Of a DNA stretch of 64,000 bases, positions 52,147 to 60,614 are shown one piece after another. The notes under the pieces are model-generated. The model was not told the DNA's origin and made no database searches. It saw only the letters and a program-made list of their open reading frames with translations. Made by a program: the position numbers and the translations under genes. How positions within the stretch are numbered: the first letter of the stretch is position 1; every line of letters starts with the position of its first letter. Source of the DNA: Phycisphaerales bacterium UBA2421 (GTDB lineage: Bacteria; Planctomycetota; Phycisphaerae; Tepidisphaerales; Tepidisphaeraceae); the NCBI GenBank assembly GCA_002343075.1, contig DDRH01000004.1, positions 33,392 to 97,391 on the forward strand. Direction: 5' to 3'.

Positions 52147-54156
52147 TCAGCGCAGGTCCTGGTCGAGGCGAACGATGCTCTCCGGGCTGCCCAGCAGGTA
52201 GAGCACATCATCGGTAAGGATGCGGGTGTCGCCCCTCATGTTGGTGATGTACCGGCCGCCCCGGTTGATGGCGAGCACCGTTACGCCGTACTTCTCCCGG
52301 AGCCCGGCTTCGCCGATGCTGCGGCCGACCACCTTTCCCCGGCCCTGGGTCACCGGCAGGGTGGCGATCTCGAGCCCTGGTATCGTCAGCGTATCCTGCT
52401 TGGCCTGTGCGGCACGGGGCAGGGATGGCGCCCCTCGGAGCATACCGTAGTGCTGGGAGCGGCATTGCGCCACCAATCCCTGGATCCGGTCCTCCGGAAT
52501 CAGGTACTTGCGCAGCACGCGGTAGAAGATCTCGATGCTGGTCTCGAATTCCTCCGGTATCACCTCATTCGCGCCCACGTCCAGATAGCGCTCCATGTCG
52601 CGCACGTACCGCGTGCGCACGATGATGTAGGCGGTGGAGGTGATGCTGCGGATGGCCGCCACGATCTTCACGGTCTGCTCCGAATCGCTGATGGCCACCA
52701 CGATGACGCGTGCGCTCTCCACGTGGGCCTGTTCCAGCATGTGTGTGTTGCATGCATCCCCGTGCAGCACGGGCAACCCGGCGGAACGGGCCAGTGCGGC
52801 CTGATCGGGGTCCTCCTCGATGACAGCGCAGCGCACCCCTGCATTCAGCGCTGCCCTGGCCACGTTCTGTCCATTGAGCCCGTATCCGATCACCACCAGG
52901 TGGCCCTTGAGGACGGAGGCGTGCTTGCGTACCTGCTCCAGCTTCACACGCATCACCCGGTCGAGGCGCTCGCTGACCGCAGCCGGTACGAACTGCATGA
53001 ACACCCGTCGGACGATGCGCTCCGACCTGTCCAGCATGAGCGGTGTTGTGGCCATGCCCAGGATGGAAACGGCCAGGAAGAGCTGGTAGTGGTCGCTGGA
53101 GAGCAGGCCGAGTTTGAGGCCGGGGATGGCCAGCACGAATCCGAATTCGCCGAGCTGGAACAGGGAAAGCGCAGTGTGCAGTGCCGTGCGGAGCGGATAG
53201 CGCAGCACCCATACGGCGATGGTGGCTGCGAGCACCTTCACAAGGGTGGCGCCGATGAACAGCGCAAGGATGGTCAGCGGCGAGCGCAGGAAGAGCCCTC
53301 CATCCACCAGCATGCCGATGGAGACGAAGAAGAAACTGAGGAAGAGCTCATGGAACGGCTGCACGATGCCGGTTGCATGGTAAGCGTGCTCCGTCTCGCT
53401 GATCACCAGCCCGGCGAAGAAGGCGCCCAATGCCAGGGATAGGCCCATGGCCTGCGTGGTGTAGGCCGCAGCGAAGCAGATCACCACGATGGTGATGATG
53501 AACAGCTCATTGCCCCGCCCTTTGAGCGCCACACGCAGCAGCCGGGGCACCAGGTAGCGCCCGCTAACGAAAACGGCCACCAGGAGGATGGCCATCTTGC
53601 CAAGCAGCCAGAGGAGGTCGTTCCCGATATCGTCGCTTTGGCCGGCTAGCAGCGGCGTCAGCAGCATCATGGGCACCACCACGATGTCCTGGAAGATGAG
53701 GATCGCGGTGGCCACCCGTCCCGGCGCGCTGTCCGTGCGCCCGCGCTCCTGGAGCGCCCGCAGGACGATGGCCGTACTCGACAGGCAGACCAGGAAGCCG
53801 ATGAAGATGCCGCTCTCGGTGCGCATGCCGAAGGCATGCAGCACGCCGCCGATGCCCGTGATGGTGAGCGCCACCTGAAGGGCGCCGCCCACGAACACCG
53901 TCTTTCCCAGGTTGGCGAGTTTCTTCAGGCTGAACTCCATTCCGATGACGAAGAGCAGGAACACCACGCCGATCTCCGCCAAGGCCACCACCTCCTCCAC
54001 ATCCCTCACCCAGCCCAGCCCATGGGGTCCGGCGATCATTCCCGTGAGGATGAACGCCAGGATGCCCGGTAGCCTGAAACGCCGGAACAGCATGAGGATG
54101 CCGGCTGACAGCGCCAGGATAACGACCAATTCACCGAAGAGCGGCGGGGCGTGCAT
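52147..54156 (-). CDS. KefB-type monovalent cation:proton antiporter with TrkA-N and TrkA-C domains
   Basis: 669 residues. About 12 membrane helices (1-390) of the CPA2 antiporter, including LPGILAFILTGMIAGPHGLG, LFLLFVIGMEFSLKKL and FLSFFFVSIGMLVDGG. Then an RCK N domain (about 415-535) with the nucleotide-binding turn VVIGYGLNGQNVARA and HGDACNTHMLEQA, and a TrkA-C domain (about 580-669) ending near LYLLGSPESIVRL. Exports K+ or Na+ in exchange for protons under control of NAD(H) or ligands. Its start is 3 bases after the DUF486 stop. Confidence 0.93.
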   Translation of the reverse strand: MHAPPLFGELVVILALSAGILMLFRRFRLPGILAFILTGMIAGPHGLGWVRDVEEVVALAEIGVVFLLFVIGMEFSLKKLANLGKTVFVGGALQVALTITGIGGVLHAFGMRTESGIFIGFLVCLSSTAIVLRALQERGRTDSAPGRVATAILIFQDIVVVPMMLLTPLLAGQSDDIGNDLLWLLGKMAILLVAVFVSGRYLVPRLLRVALKGRGNELFIITIVVICFAAAYTTQAMGLSLALGAFFAGLVISETEHAYHATGIVQPFHELFLSFFFVSIGMLVDGGLFLRSPLTILALFIGATLVKVLAATIAVWVLRYPLRTALHTALSLFQLGEFGFVLAIPGLKLGLLSSDHYQLFLAVSILGMATTPLMLDRSERIVRRVFMQFVPAAVSERLDRVMRVKLEQVRKHASVLKGHLVVIGYGLNGQNVARAALNAGVRCAVIEEDPDQAALARSAGLPVLHGDACNTHMLEQAHVESARVIVVAISDSEQTVKIVAAIRSITSTAYIIVRTRYVRDMERYLDVGANEVIPEEFETSIEIFYRVLRKYLIPEDRIQGLVAQCRSQHYGMLRGAPSLPRAAQAKQDTLTIPGLEIATLPVTQGRGKVVGRSIGEAGLREKYGVTVLAINRGGRYITNMRGDTRILTDDVLYLLGSPESIVRLDQDLR

Positions 54157-54159
54157 GCA

Positions 54160-54528
54160 TCATTTCTTGAAAACCAGCCATACGGCGGCCACCAGGAACA
54201 GGCCGGCAAGCGCATGGTTCCAGCGTAGCGTCTCGTGTCGGAAGGCCACCAGGGTGAACAAGGTGAACACCGCGAGCGTGATCACCTCCTGTAGCACCTT
54301 CAGCTGCACCAAGGTGAAGGGACCTCCATGCAGGTTGCTGCCGATGCGGTTGGCCGGCACCTGCAGCAAGTACTCGAAGAAGGCGATGCCCCAGCTGATG
54401 GCGATGATGGCGAAGAGCCCCAGCCCACGCCCCCAATCGTATTCCTTGAAGCGAAGGTGCCCATACCAGGCCAGCGTCATGAAGGCATTGGAGAGAATGA
54501 GCAGGCCGATGGTGGAAAGGGCTTTCAT
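54160..54528 (-). CDS. DUF486 (DMT-type) small membrane protein
   Basis: 122 residues, four membrane helices: about 4-20, 36-54, 76-95 and 103-120. Typical DUF486 text: AFMTLAWYGHLR, AIISWGIAFFEYLLQVPANRIG, LKVLQEVITLAVFTLFTLVAF. Function unknown; the family is distantly related to small multidrug transporters. It is coupled to the antiporter gene (3-base gap). Confidence 0.88.
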   Translation of the reverse strand: MKALSTIGLLILSNAFMTLAWYGHLRFKEYDWGRGLGLFAIIAISWGIAFFEYLLQVPANRIGSNLHGGPFTLVQLKVLQEVITLAVFTLFTLVAFRHETLRWNHALAGLFLVAAVWLVFKK

Positions 54529-54623
54529 GCGGCGGTGAGCACGCTGCGAAGGTCGCTTCACCGGTTCCATGGCAATGGCCGGATGCCGGGCATGGTTGAA
54601 CGCCCTGCTGTTGATCGCGCCCG

Positions 54624-54631
54624 TAAATTTG
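54624..54631 (+). promoter_or_regulatory. Bacteroidota-type -7 box before the two-TM gene
   Basis: TAAATTTG, an exact TAnnTTTG match, 5 bases before the GTG at 54637, so the transcript would be practically leaderless. Confidence 0.45.
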
Positions 54632-54636
54632 CCGGG

Positions 54637-54990
54637 GTGTTCGAGCATCGCTCCAAGCCCCTGCTGTCCGCCAATCGGTTCGCTTTGCGCCAATTGCGGT
54701 ACCTCCTGCTTGCCGCAGGGATGGCTTGCGGCTCCCTGGCCATAGGTATTGCAGGATACATGGATCTGGCAGGAATGCGCTTCGTGGATGCCCTGCTCAA
54801 TGCGTCCATGATCATGGGCGGAATGGGCCCTGTGGACCCGCTCGATACCGATGGGGCGAAGGTCTTTGCCGCTGTGTACGCCCTCTACAGCGGCATCGCG
54901 TTGCTGGGGACCATGGCCGTGATCCTCGCCCCGTTGGTGCACCGCATGCTCCACGCCCTGCACTTGGAGCAGCCCGACGGAAGCGCGTGA
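54637..54990 (+). CDS. Small two-TM conserved protein (ion-channel-like), unknown function
   Basis: 117 residues from GTG at 54637. The frame is open further back to 54328 but there overlaps the antisense DUF486 gene. Two membrane helices (about 20-40, RYLLLAAGMACGSLAIGIAG, and 76-100, VYALYSGIALLGTMAVILAP) flank a re-entrant-looking loop ALLNASMIMGGMGPVDPLDTDGAKVFAA. The conserved end is HRMLHALHLE. Similar short proteins are found across Bacteroidetes and other phyla as uncharacterised two-helix proteins with a pore-like loop; no function can be claimed. Confidence 0.6.
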   Translation: MFEHRSKPLLSANRFALRQLRYLLLAAGMACGSLAIGIAGYMDLAGMRFVDALLNASMIMGGMGPVDPLDTDGAKVFAAVYALYSGIALLGTMAVILAPLVHRMLHALHLEQPDGSA

Positions 54991-55016
54991 TCGGCGGCGT
55001 TGGGCAGCGGAACCGG

Positions 55017-55616
55017 TCAGTCTCCGGACCTCGTCTCGTTCCAGGTCCGGTATTGGGCTGTCACCGGTGGCTTGCTCCGGTCCGCTTCGCGCAGCGGCTC
55101 GCATTCCCGGAGCGTGGCGTGCAACTCGGCGGGCAGCTGCTGATAGAGCCGGGTACCCTCGGTTTTCCATGCGATCATGGCGTCGCTCACCTCTTTCACC
55201 ACTCGGGCCGGGTTGCCTACGACCACCTTGCGCGGGGCCCATACGCTATCCGCCGGGAGGAAGCTCAGCGCCCCCACGATGCACTCGTCGCCAAGCACGA
55301 CATTGTCCATGAGCACCGCATTCATGCCCACCAGGCAGTTCCTGCCGATCGTGGCCCCGTGGATGACCGCTCCATGGCCGATGTGAGCGCCCGGATGCAG
55401 TACCACCTTCACGCCAGGGAACATGTGGATGGTGCAGTTCTCCTGCACGTTGCATCCATCCTTCACCACGATCTCGCCCCAATCGCCGCGAAGCGCTGCG
55501 CCGGGTCCGATGTAAACATCCGCGCCGATCACCACGTTGCCCGTGACCGCAGCCTGGGGATGCACGAAGGCTGAAGGATGCACAACCGGCCTGTATCCGT
55601 TGAATTCATAGAGCAT
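55017..55616 (-). CDS. Gamma-carbonic-anhydrase-like / PaaY-type hexapeptide protein
   Basis: 199 residues. Left-handed beta helix made of hexapeptide turns: VVHPSAFVHPQAAVTGNVVIGADVYIGPGAALRGDWGEIVVKDG, and HIGHGAVIHGATIGRNCLVGMNAVLMDNVVLGDEC. The three metal-ligand His of the Cam/PaaY class are visible: NCTIHMF, HIGHGAVIHG. Followed by a helical tail. Members are carbonic anhydrases or thioesterase-like enzymes; which applies is not deducible. A TAACTTTC box (55628-55621, minus) stands just upstream of the start. Confidence 0.85.
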   Translation of the reverse strand: MLYEFNGYRPVVHPSAFVHPQAAVTGNVVIGADVYIGPGAALRGDWGEIVVKDGCNVQENCTIHMFPGVKVVLHPGAHIGHGAVIHGATIGRNCLVGMNAVLMDNVVLGDECIVGALSFLPADSVWAPRKVVVGNPARVVKEVSDAMIAWKTEGTRLYQQLPAELHATLRECEPLREADRSKPPVTAQYRTWNETRSGD

Positions 55617-55716
55617 GGGGGAAAGTTAGAGGCCCGTCGGTTCCTGAGCCGCGCCATGGGCATGTTAAGCCATCGTTAAGGATTTGCGGCCGCCGGTGCA
55701 TGAGGGTCGCCCCGGA

Positions 55717-55724
55717 TAGATTTG
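55717..55724 (+). promoter_or_regulatory. Bacteroidota-type -7 box before DUF47-pit
   Basis: TAGATTTG, an exact TAnnTTTG match, 18 bases before the ATG at 55743. Confidence 0.5.
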
Positions 55725-55742
55725 CGCCCGAAACTCCAGCGC

Positions 55743-56390
55743 ATGGCAATCGAAGCCCTCCTCAGCATCTTCAAACCGCGCGACCGCGTGTTCTTCTATC
55801 ACTTCGAGGCCTCGGCGGCGAATGTGCTGAAGATGAGCGAGGACCTGATCGCCATCATGAATACCGAGCCCGGCGCGCAGCGCACTGCGCTCCTGGAACG
55901 GCTCGAGATCGCCGAGCGGGCCAACGACGACCTGACGCACACCATCTTCACCGACCTGGCGCGGAATTTCATCACGCCCATTGACCGGGAGGACATCCAC
56001 TACCTGGCAACGAGCCTCGATGACGTGGCCGACTTCATCCTGGCGAGCGCGAAGAACCTCAGCCTCTTCGCCATCGGCAAGCCCGACGAGACCTGCCGCG
56101 AGTTGGCCCGGTTGGTGCATGAGGGCTGCGGCATCGTTCAGCTGGCGGTGCAGGGCCTGCGGCACATGCACAAGGCCAATGACCACAACGAGTTCGTGGT
56201 CCGCATCAACAGCATGGAGAACGAGGCCGATGAGGTCTATGACCGCGCCATCCAGAACCTCTTCGCCAACGAGAAGGATCCGATCACCCTCATCAAGATG
56301 CGCGACCTCTACAGCACGCTCGAGCTTGCCACCGACAAGTGCGAGGACGTCGGCAACGTGCTCGAATCCATCATGCTGAAGTACGCCTGA
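55743..56390 (+). CDS. DUF47 PhoU-like accessory protein of the phosphate transporter
   Basis: 215 residues, alpha-helical, soluble. PhoU-like DUF47: AIEALLSIFKPRDRVFFYHFEA, the ANDDLTHTIFTDLARNFITPIDREDIHYLATSLDDVADFI stretch with its Asp/Glu metal cluster, and ENEADEVYDRAI. It ends 4 bases before the Pit permease gene, forming a two-gene operon for low-affinity phosphate import. Start at 55743 (the TTG at 55722 lies inside the promoter). Confidence 0.9.
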   Translation: MAIEALLSIFKPRDRVFFYHFEASAANVLKMSEDLIAIMNTEPGAQRTALLERLEIAERANDDLTHTIFTDLARNFITPIDREDIHYLATSLDDVADFILASAKNLSLFAIGKPDETCRELARLVHEGCGIVQLAVQGLRHMHKANDHNEFVVRINSMENEADEVYDRAIQNLFANEKDPITLIKMRDLYSTLELATDKCEDVGNVLESIMLKYA

Positions 56391-56394
56391 GCGC

Positions 56395-57528
56395 ATGACC
56401 CTGCTCATCGTCATCATCGCGCTAGCGCTGATCTTCGACTACATCAACGGGTTCCACGACGCGGCGAACTCGATCGCCACCATCGTGAGCACCAAGGTGC
56501 TGACACCCGTCCAGGCCGTCATCTGGGCGGCCGCCTTCAACTTCATCGCCTTCTTCATCTTCAGCGACCACCACGTGGCCAATACCGTGGCCAAGACGGT
56601 GCACGAGGAGTTCATCACCCTCCGCGTTGTCCTGGCAGGGCTCATTGCGGCCATCGCCTGGAATCTGCTCACCTGGTGGTACGGCATTCCGAGCAGTTCA
56701 TCGCACACGCTCATCGGCGGCTTCGCGGGCGCTGCACTGGCGGGGGCGGGTTTCGACATCGACAGCGTCAACATGCAGAAGATCGGGCTGGTGGCGGCCT
56801 TCATCTTCCTCGCCCCCCTGGTGGGCATGATCATCAGCATCTTCATCACGCTGGTCACCCTGGTGCAGCGGCTCTGGCTTCGCATGCTCATTATCGCGGT
56901 GGCGACGGCCATCACCTCGCTCTTCATCCTGAAGAACAACGACCTGCGCATTGCAATGGCGCTTTTCTCCCTGGTGTTCATGGTCACCTATGCGGTGGAC
57001 ATGACCAAGGCACCGAGCGCGCTGCGGACGGCGAACATCTACAAGCGGCTCCAACTGCTGAGCTCCGCTGCATTCAGCATAGGCCATGGGGGCAACGATG
57101 CGCAGAAGGTGATGGGCATCATCATGGTGGCCATGGTGGCCAGCGGCCACGCCGAGAACCTGGAGGCCATGCCGAACTGGGTCCCGCTCGCCTGCTATGG
57201 CGCAATCGGAGCCGGCACGCTCAGCGGCGGTTGGAAGATCGTGAAGACCATGGGTACCCGGATCACGAAGGTGAGCCCGCTGGAGGGCGTGTGCGCGGAG
57301 AGCGCCGGTGCCATGACGCTTTATATGACCGAGCAGATGGGCATCCCCGTGAGCACCACCCACACCATCACCGGATCGATCATCGGCGTGGGGGCCACCA
57401 AGCGCCTCAGTGCCGTGCGATGGGGGGTGACCCTGAGGCTCCTTTGGGCCTGGATCCTGACCATACCGGTGAGCGCTGTGCTTGCAGCCATCGCTTGGTG
57501 GGTATGCGGCCTCTTCGGCATGCCTTGA
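56395..57528 (+). CDS. pit: Low-affinity inorganic phosphate transporter (Pit/PHO-4 family)
   Basis: 377 residues, about ten membrane helices. The two inverted PHO-4 signature segments are present: FDYINGFHDAANSIATIVSTKVL (about 15-37) and FSIGHGGNDAQKVMGIIM (about 225-242), each with the Gly-x-x-Asp-Ala / Asn-Asp pattern of the transport site. TTHTITGSIIGVGATKRL is typical of the C-terminal half. Imports phosphate with protons or sodium. Follows DUF47 (4-base gap). Confidence 0.95.
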   Translation: MTLLIVIIALALIFDYINGFHDAANSIATIVSTKVLTPVQAVIWAAAFNFIAFFIFSDHHVANTVAKTVHEEFITLRVVLAGLIAAIAWNLLTWWYGIPSSSSHTLIGGFAGAALAGAGFDIDSVNMQKIGLVAAFIFLAPLVGMIISIFITLVTLVQRLWLRMLIIAVATAITSLFILKNNDLRIAMALFSLVFMVTYAVDMTKAPSALRTANIYKRLQLLSSAAFSIGHGGNDAQKVMGIIMVAMVASGHAENLEAMPNWVPLACYGAIGAGTLSGGWKIVKTMGTRITKVSPLEGVCAESAGAMTLYMTEQMGIPVSTTHTITGSIIGVGATKRLSAVRWGVTLRLLWAWILTIPVSAVLAAIAWWVCGLFGMP

Positions 57529-57548
57529 TCGGGTGCTGGAGCGCCCGC

Positions 57549-57556
57549 TACCTTCG
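57549..57556 (+). promoter_or_regulatory. Bacteroidota-type -7 box before the GlmU-like gene
   Basis: TACCTTCG, near-match to TAnnTTTG, 5 bases before the ATG at 57562. Confidence 0.35.
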
Positions 57557-57561
57557 CCCGT

Positions 57562-58755
57562 ATGGCCATCATCCTGTCCGACGCCGGGCGCCACGCGCAG
57601 TTGCTGCCACTCACGTTCACCAGGCCCGTGGCCCAGCTCCGCCCCGGAATCCTGCGGATAGCCGAAGGCTGGTATGTGCGGAGCGGGCTGCAGGTGGGCT
57701 ATCGCACGGAGCCTTACCTCGGCCCGCTGTTCCCCTTGCCGTCCGATCTCGCACCGCGCTTCGAGGCTGACGGGGCCCTGTTCCCGACGGACGACCTGGT
57801 GGCTGCGGTCATAGGCCTGCGGCCGGGTGAGGTGCTGGTGCGCGACGGGCGCGCCTTGGCGTTCGGGCTGGCGGGCGCGGAGGCTCCCGCTATGACCGAC
57901 TGGGAGGCCCCGCCGGCCTACCTGCACCCGGTGCCATTCCCCGGCGAGCTGATCCGGTTCGAACGGCCTTGGCACCTCTTCCAGCATTGCGGCCGGGCCA
58001 TCGACCACGATTTCCGCCTGCTCACGGATGGGCGCCGTTCCCAGCCCTTGAGCGCACTCAATACGGTGGTGGGCGACCCGGGCCTCATCTTCCTGGAGGA
58101 AGGGGCCATCGTGGAGGCTTGCATCCTCAATACCAAGGGAGGGCCCATCTATATCGGTCACGGCGCGGAGGTGATGGAGGGCGCCATGCTGCGCGGCCCC
58201 GTCGCCTTGGGCGACCATGCCCAACTGAAGATGGGCGCCAAGATCTATGGCCCCTCCGCATTCGGTCCTGAGTGCCGCGTGGGAGGGGAGGTGAACAACA
58301 GCGTGATACTCGGCTACAGCAATAAGGGCCACGATGGATTCCTGGGCAATAGCGTGCTCGGGGAGTGGTGCAACCTCGGGGCGGACACCAACAATAGCAA
58401 CCTCAAGAACACCTACGGGGAGGTAAGGGCATACAGCTATGCCGAAGGCCGGGAGGCCGCCACTGGCCTCCAGTTCTGCGGGCTGATGATGGGCGATCAC
58501 GCCAAGAGCGGCATCAACACCATGTTCAACACCGGTACTGTGGTGGGGGTGGCGGCGAATGTCTTCGGTGGTGGATTCCCACCCAAGCATGTGCCTTCAT
58601 TCGCCTGGGGCGGCAGCGAGGGCTTCGCCGTCTACGACATCGAGCGGGCTTTGACGGCTATGCGGAGGGTCATGGAGCGGCGGGGTGTTCAGCTCACGCC
58701 GCAGGCCGAGGACGTCTTGCGGCGTATCCACGCCAGCGAGACGGGCAGCGCCTGA
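57562..58755 (+). CDS. GlmU-like putative sugar nucleotidyltransferase / hexapeptide acyltransferase
   Basis: 397 residues. The N-terminus LPLTFTRPVAQLRPGILRIAEGW is the atypical, degenerate nucleotidyltransferase start of the Bacteroidota-type GlmU-like family (no LAAGxGTRM loop). A beta-helix of hexapeptides occupies about 170-340: PIYIGHGAEVMEGAMLRGPVALGDHAQLKMGAKIYGPSAFGPEC, EVNNSVILGYSNKGHDGFLGNSVLGEWCNLGADTNNSNL. The last 50 residues are a helical tail. Predicted to make an activated amino sugar for cell-wall precursors; activity of the first domain is uncertain. Confidence 0.85.
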   Translation: MAIILSDAGRHAQLLPLTFTRPVAQLRPGILRIAEGWYVRSGLQVGYRTEPYLGPLFPLPSDLAPRFEADGALFPTDDLVAAVIGLRPGEVLVRDGRALAFGLAGAEAPAMTDWEAPPAYLHPVPFPGELIRFERPWHLFQHCGRAIDHDFRLLTDGRRSQPLSALNTVVGDPGLIFLEEGAIVEACILNTKGGPIYIGHGAEVMEGAMLRGPVALGDHAQLKMGAKIYGPSAFGPECRVGGEVNNSVILGYSNKGHDGFLGNSVLGEWCNLGADTNNSNLKNTYGEVRAYSYAEGREAATGLQFCGLMMGDHAKSGINTMFNTGTVVGVAANVFGGGFPPKHVPSFAWGGSEGFAVYDIERALTAMRRVMERRGVQLTPQAEDVLRRIHASETGSA

Positions 58756-58760
58756 ATGCC

Positions 58761-59468
58761 TCAGCGAACGCAGTAGGCCTTCAGCCGGTTCAGGTACATC
58801 TCCTCCACGCTGCGCGCCTTCATCTCCACCACCTTGTCGTGGAATTCCCAGGCCTTGGGGCAGTTCAGCGTGAGCACGTAGCATTCGAAGAGGCGATAGG
58901 TCACCTCTGGGTCATTGCCCATGCGGCGATAGGCCCTTTTGTAAAGGTCCAAGGCCTTGAGTGTGAGCTCCTCGGCCTTCTTGTCCCGCCCTTCCTGTTG
59001 CATGTGGTACCGCTGCTCCATGTACACGTCGGCCTCCTCTTTCAGGAGGGGGGCATAGGTGCTGTCGATGGCGATGCCGGCCTGGTAGTGCTCATGGGCC
59101 TCCAGGGGGCGTTTCATGCTGCGGAAATAAGCGCCGAAGGCCCGGTGCACCTCGGGATTGATCGGCATCGCCAGCCAGGCCTCGTTGAACCGGCGCATGC
59201 TGGCCACGTGATCATTCTTCCGCAGCCGCTCCAAGCCCAGCTTCACAAGGCTGTCGCTCACCGCGCGCTGACGGTTGCGGTTGTTCATGATGGCCACGAA
59301 GACATCCTGGTCCACCAGGTTGTTGATCACATCTGGACCGCGGTCACCGAACTGCGGCTTCAAGTAGAGGTCCTTGTCGGAGCGCTCATACCATTCATCG
59401 AACGAGAGCAATTGGGCATGGGCGGAAAGGCTGACTAGGGTCAGGAGGGCGAATACGGATGTTCTCAT
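58761..59468 (-). CDS. Exported TPR-like protein, paralogue A
   Basis: 235 residues. Signal peptide about 1-19 (VFALLTLVSLSAHAQ). Opening LSFDEWYERSDKDLYLKPQFGD is shared with the next gene (LTYEEWLRRAMVDMRLQPRFGD), followed by helical repeats with HRAFGAYFRSMKRPLEAHEHYQAGIAIDSTYAPLLKEEAD and a final YRRMGNDPEVTYRLFECYVLTLNCPKAWEFHD. No enzyme motif. Function unknown. Converges with the GlmU-like gene 5 bases apart. Confidence 0.75.
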   Translation of the reverse strand: MRTSVFALLTLVSLSAHAQLLSFDEWYERSDKDLYLKPQFGDRGPDVINNLVDQDVFVAIMNNRNRQRAVSDSLVKLGLERLRKNDHVASMRRFNEAWLAMPINPEVHRAFGAYFRSMKRPLEAHEHYQAGIAIDSTYAPLLKEEADVYMEQRYHMQQEGRDKKAEELTLKALDLYKRAYRRMGNDPEVTYRLFECYVLTLNCPKAWEFHDKVVEMKARSVEEMYLNRLKAYCVR

Positions 59469-59516
59469 GGCGCTTCTGGAGCCGCTAATTTGGCAATCAT
59501 CGGGCCATTCCTCGCC

Positions 59517-60221
59517 TCACTCGGGGCACTGCCCCCGCAGGTATTCCGGATACCCGGGGTCGATTGGCGCCTCCGGGTGGTCTTTGCAGGCGCGGTAGGC
59601 GCGCCAAGCCTCGTCGCATTCCCCGCGCAGGAGATGGCAGACGCTCAGGCGGTAGAGCATGCCAGGGTCGTCAGGGTGATGGCGCTGTGCCTGCAGGAGC
59701 CGGTCGAACGCCCGATCGGCGAGGGACCTCGCGGCTGCCGGGTCGCTCACGACGATGGCGCCCCGCTCGTTCAGGTAGGCGGCTGCATCGGCCGTCAGCA
59801 GGCGCACGCTCGTGCTGTCCAAGGCCAGGCCCTGCTCATACTGCCGATGCGCCATGCCGGGACGGTCGAGCATCATGAAAAAGGTGCCATATCCCCAATG
59901 GACATCCGCGTTCGTGCTGTCCAGCAGGTAAGCCTGGTTGAACCGGTTCATCGCCGCAGGCATCTCGCCCTTGCGGAGCAGGTCGAAGCCGTGCAGCAGC
60001 AGTTGCTCGCTGGCCTTCCGCCGATCGGGCTCCTGCTCCAGCATAAGGCGCGTGAACTCCGCGTCGCTGGAAACCTGGGCCTCATTCTTCGGTTGGTCGC
60101 CGAACCTTGGCTGCAGGCGCATGTCCACCATGGCGCGGCGCAGCCACTCCTCATAGGTGAGGTGCTGCGCGGAGGCGGCGACGGCCAGCGCAAAGGGAAG
60201 GAGGGAGGCGAACAGCCGCAT
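59517..60221 (-). CDS. Exported TPR-like protein, paralogue B
   Basis: 234 residues from ATG at 60221; the longer frame to 60311 lacks a signal peptide. Signal peptide about 1-18 (LLPFALAVAASAQH). Same architecture and length as the preceding paralogue: LQPRFGDQPK, then GFDLLRKGEMPAAMNRFNQAYLLDSTNADVHWGYGTFFMMLDRPGMAHRQYEQGLALDST and RLSVCHLLRGECDEAWRAYRACK. A tandem duplication that has diverged considerably. Role unknown. Confidence 0.75.
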   Translation of the reverse strand: MRLFASLLPFALAVAASAQHLTYEEWLRRAMVDMRLQPRFGDQPKNEAQVSSDAEFTRLMLEQEPDRRKASEQLLLHGFDLLRKGEMPAAMNRFNQAYLLDSTNADVHWGYGTFFMMLDRPGMAHRQYEQGLALDSTSVRLLTADAAAYLNERGAIVVSDPAAARSLADRAFDRLLQAQRHHPDDPGMLYRLSVCHLLRGECDEAWRAYRACKDHPEAPIDPGYPEYLRGQCPE

Positions 60222-60274
60222 GCGTGTGCGATGACCGGCAGGAACCGGGCCACGTTGCCTAGGCACTGCGAGAA

Positions 60275-60571
60275 TCATGGCCGGGGCATGCGGAGCATAG
60301 CCATACGGCATCGTCCAAGGTGCCCCCCAGCCCTGCGACTCCTGGTCGCGCTCTGTGGCCAGGATGGAATGATGGACATAGCCTGGGCGGCCAACGCTCC
60401 GAGAGTGATGCCGCCCAGGTCCTTGGCTGCGCTTTCACCGGGCTCCACGGTGACCACAACCACCCGCTTGCCGAATGGGGTGTTCCGGACCCAGGCGAAT
60501 TCGTATCCATCCCGGGCCAGTGGAGGCCTGGCCAATGCCAATGCGCCGGTGAGCGCGAGTGGCTTGAGCAT
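60275..60571 (-). CDS. Possible small exported protein, unknown
   Basis: 98 codons from ATG at 60571. N-terminus LKPLALTGALALARPPLARDGYEFAWVRNTPFGKRVVVVTVEPGESAAKDLG looks like a signal peptide followed by a beta-rich segment, but the C-terminal third (RSRRAGGHLGRCRMAML) has out-of-frame character, so it may be a frameshifted or spurious frame. A TATCCTTG box upstream is weak support. Confidence 0.3.
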   Translation of the reverse strand: MLKPLALTGALALARPPLARDGYEFAWVRNTPFGKRVVVVTVEPGESAAKDLGGITLGALAAQAMSIIPSWPQSATRSRRAGGHLGRCRMAMLRMPRP

Positions 60572-60614
60572 CGCTTGCGCTTTGCTCCAAGGATACGGCA
60601 CATGAGCCACTCGG

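Noticed and set aside
56698..58590. 630-codon minus-strand frame over pit and the GlmU-like gene
   Set aside because: Spans two real genes on the opposite strand; no start site or family signal.
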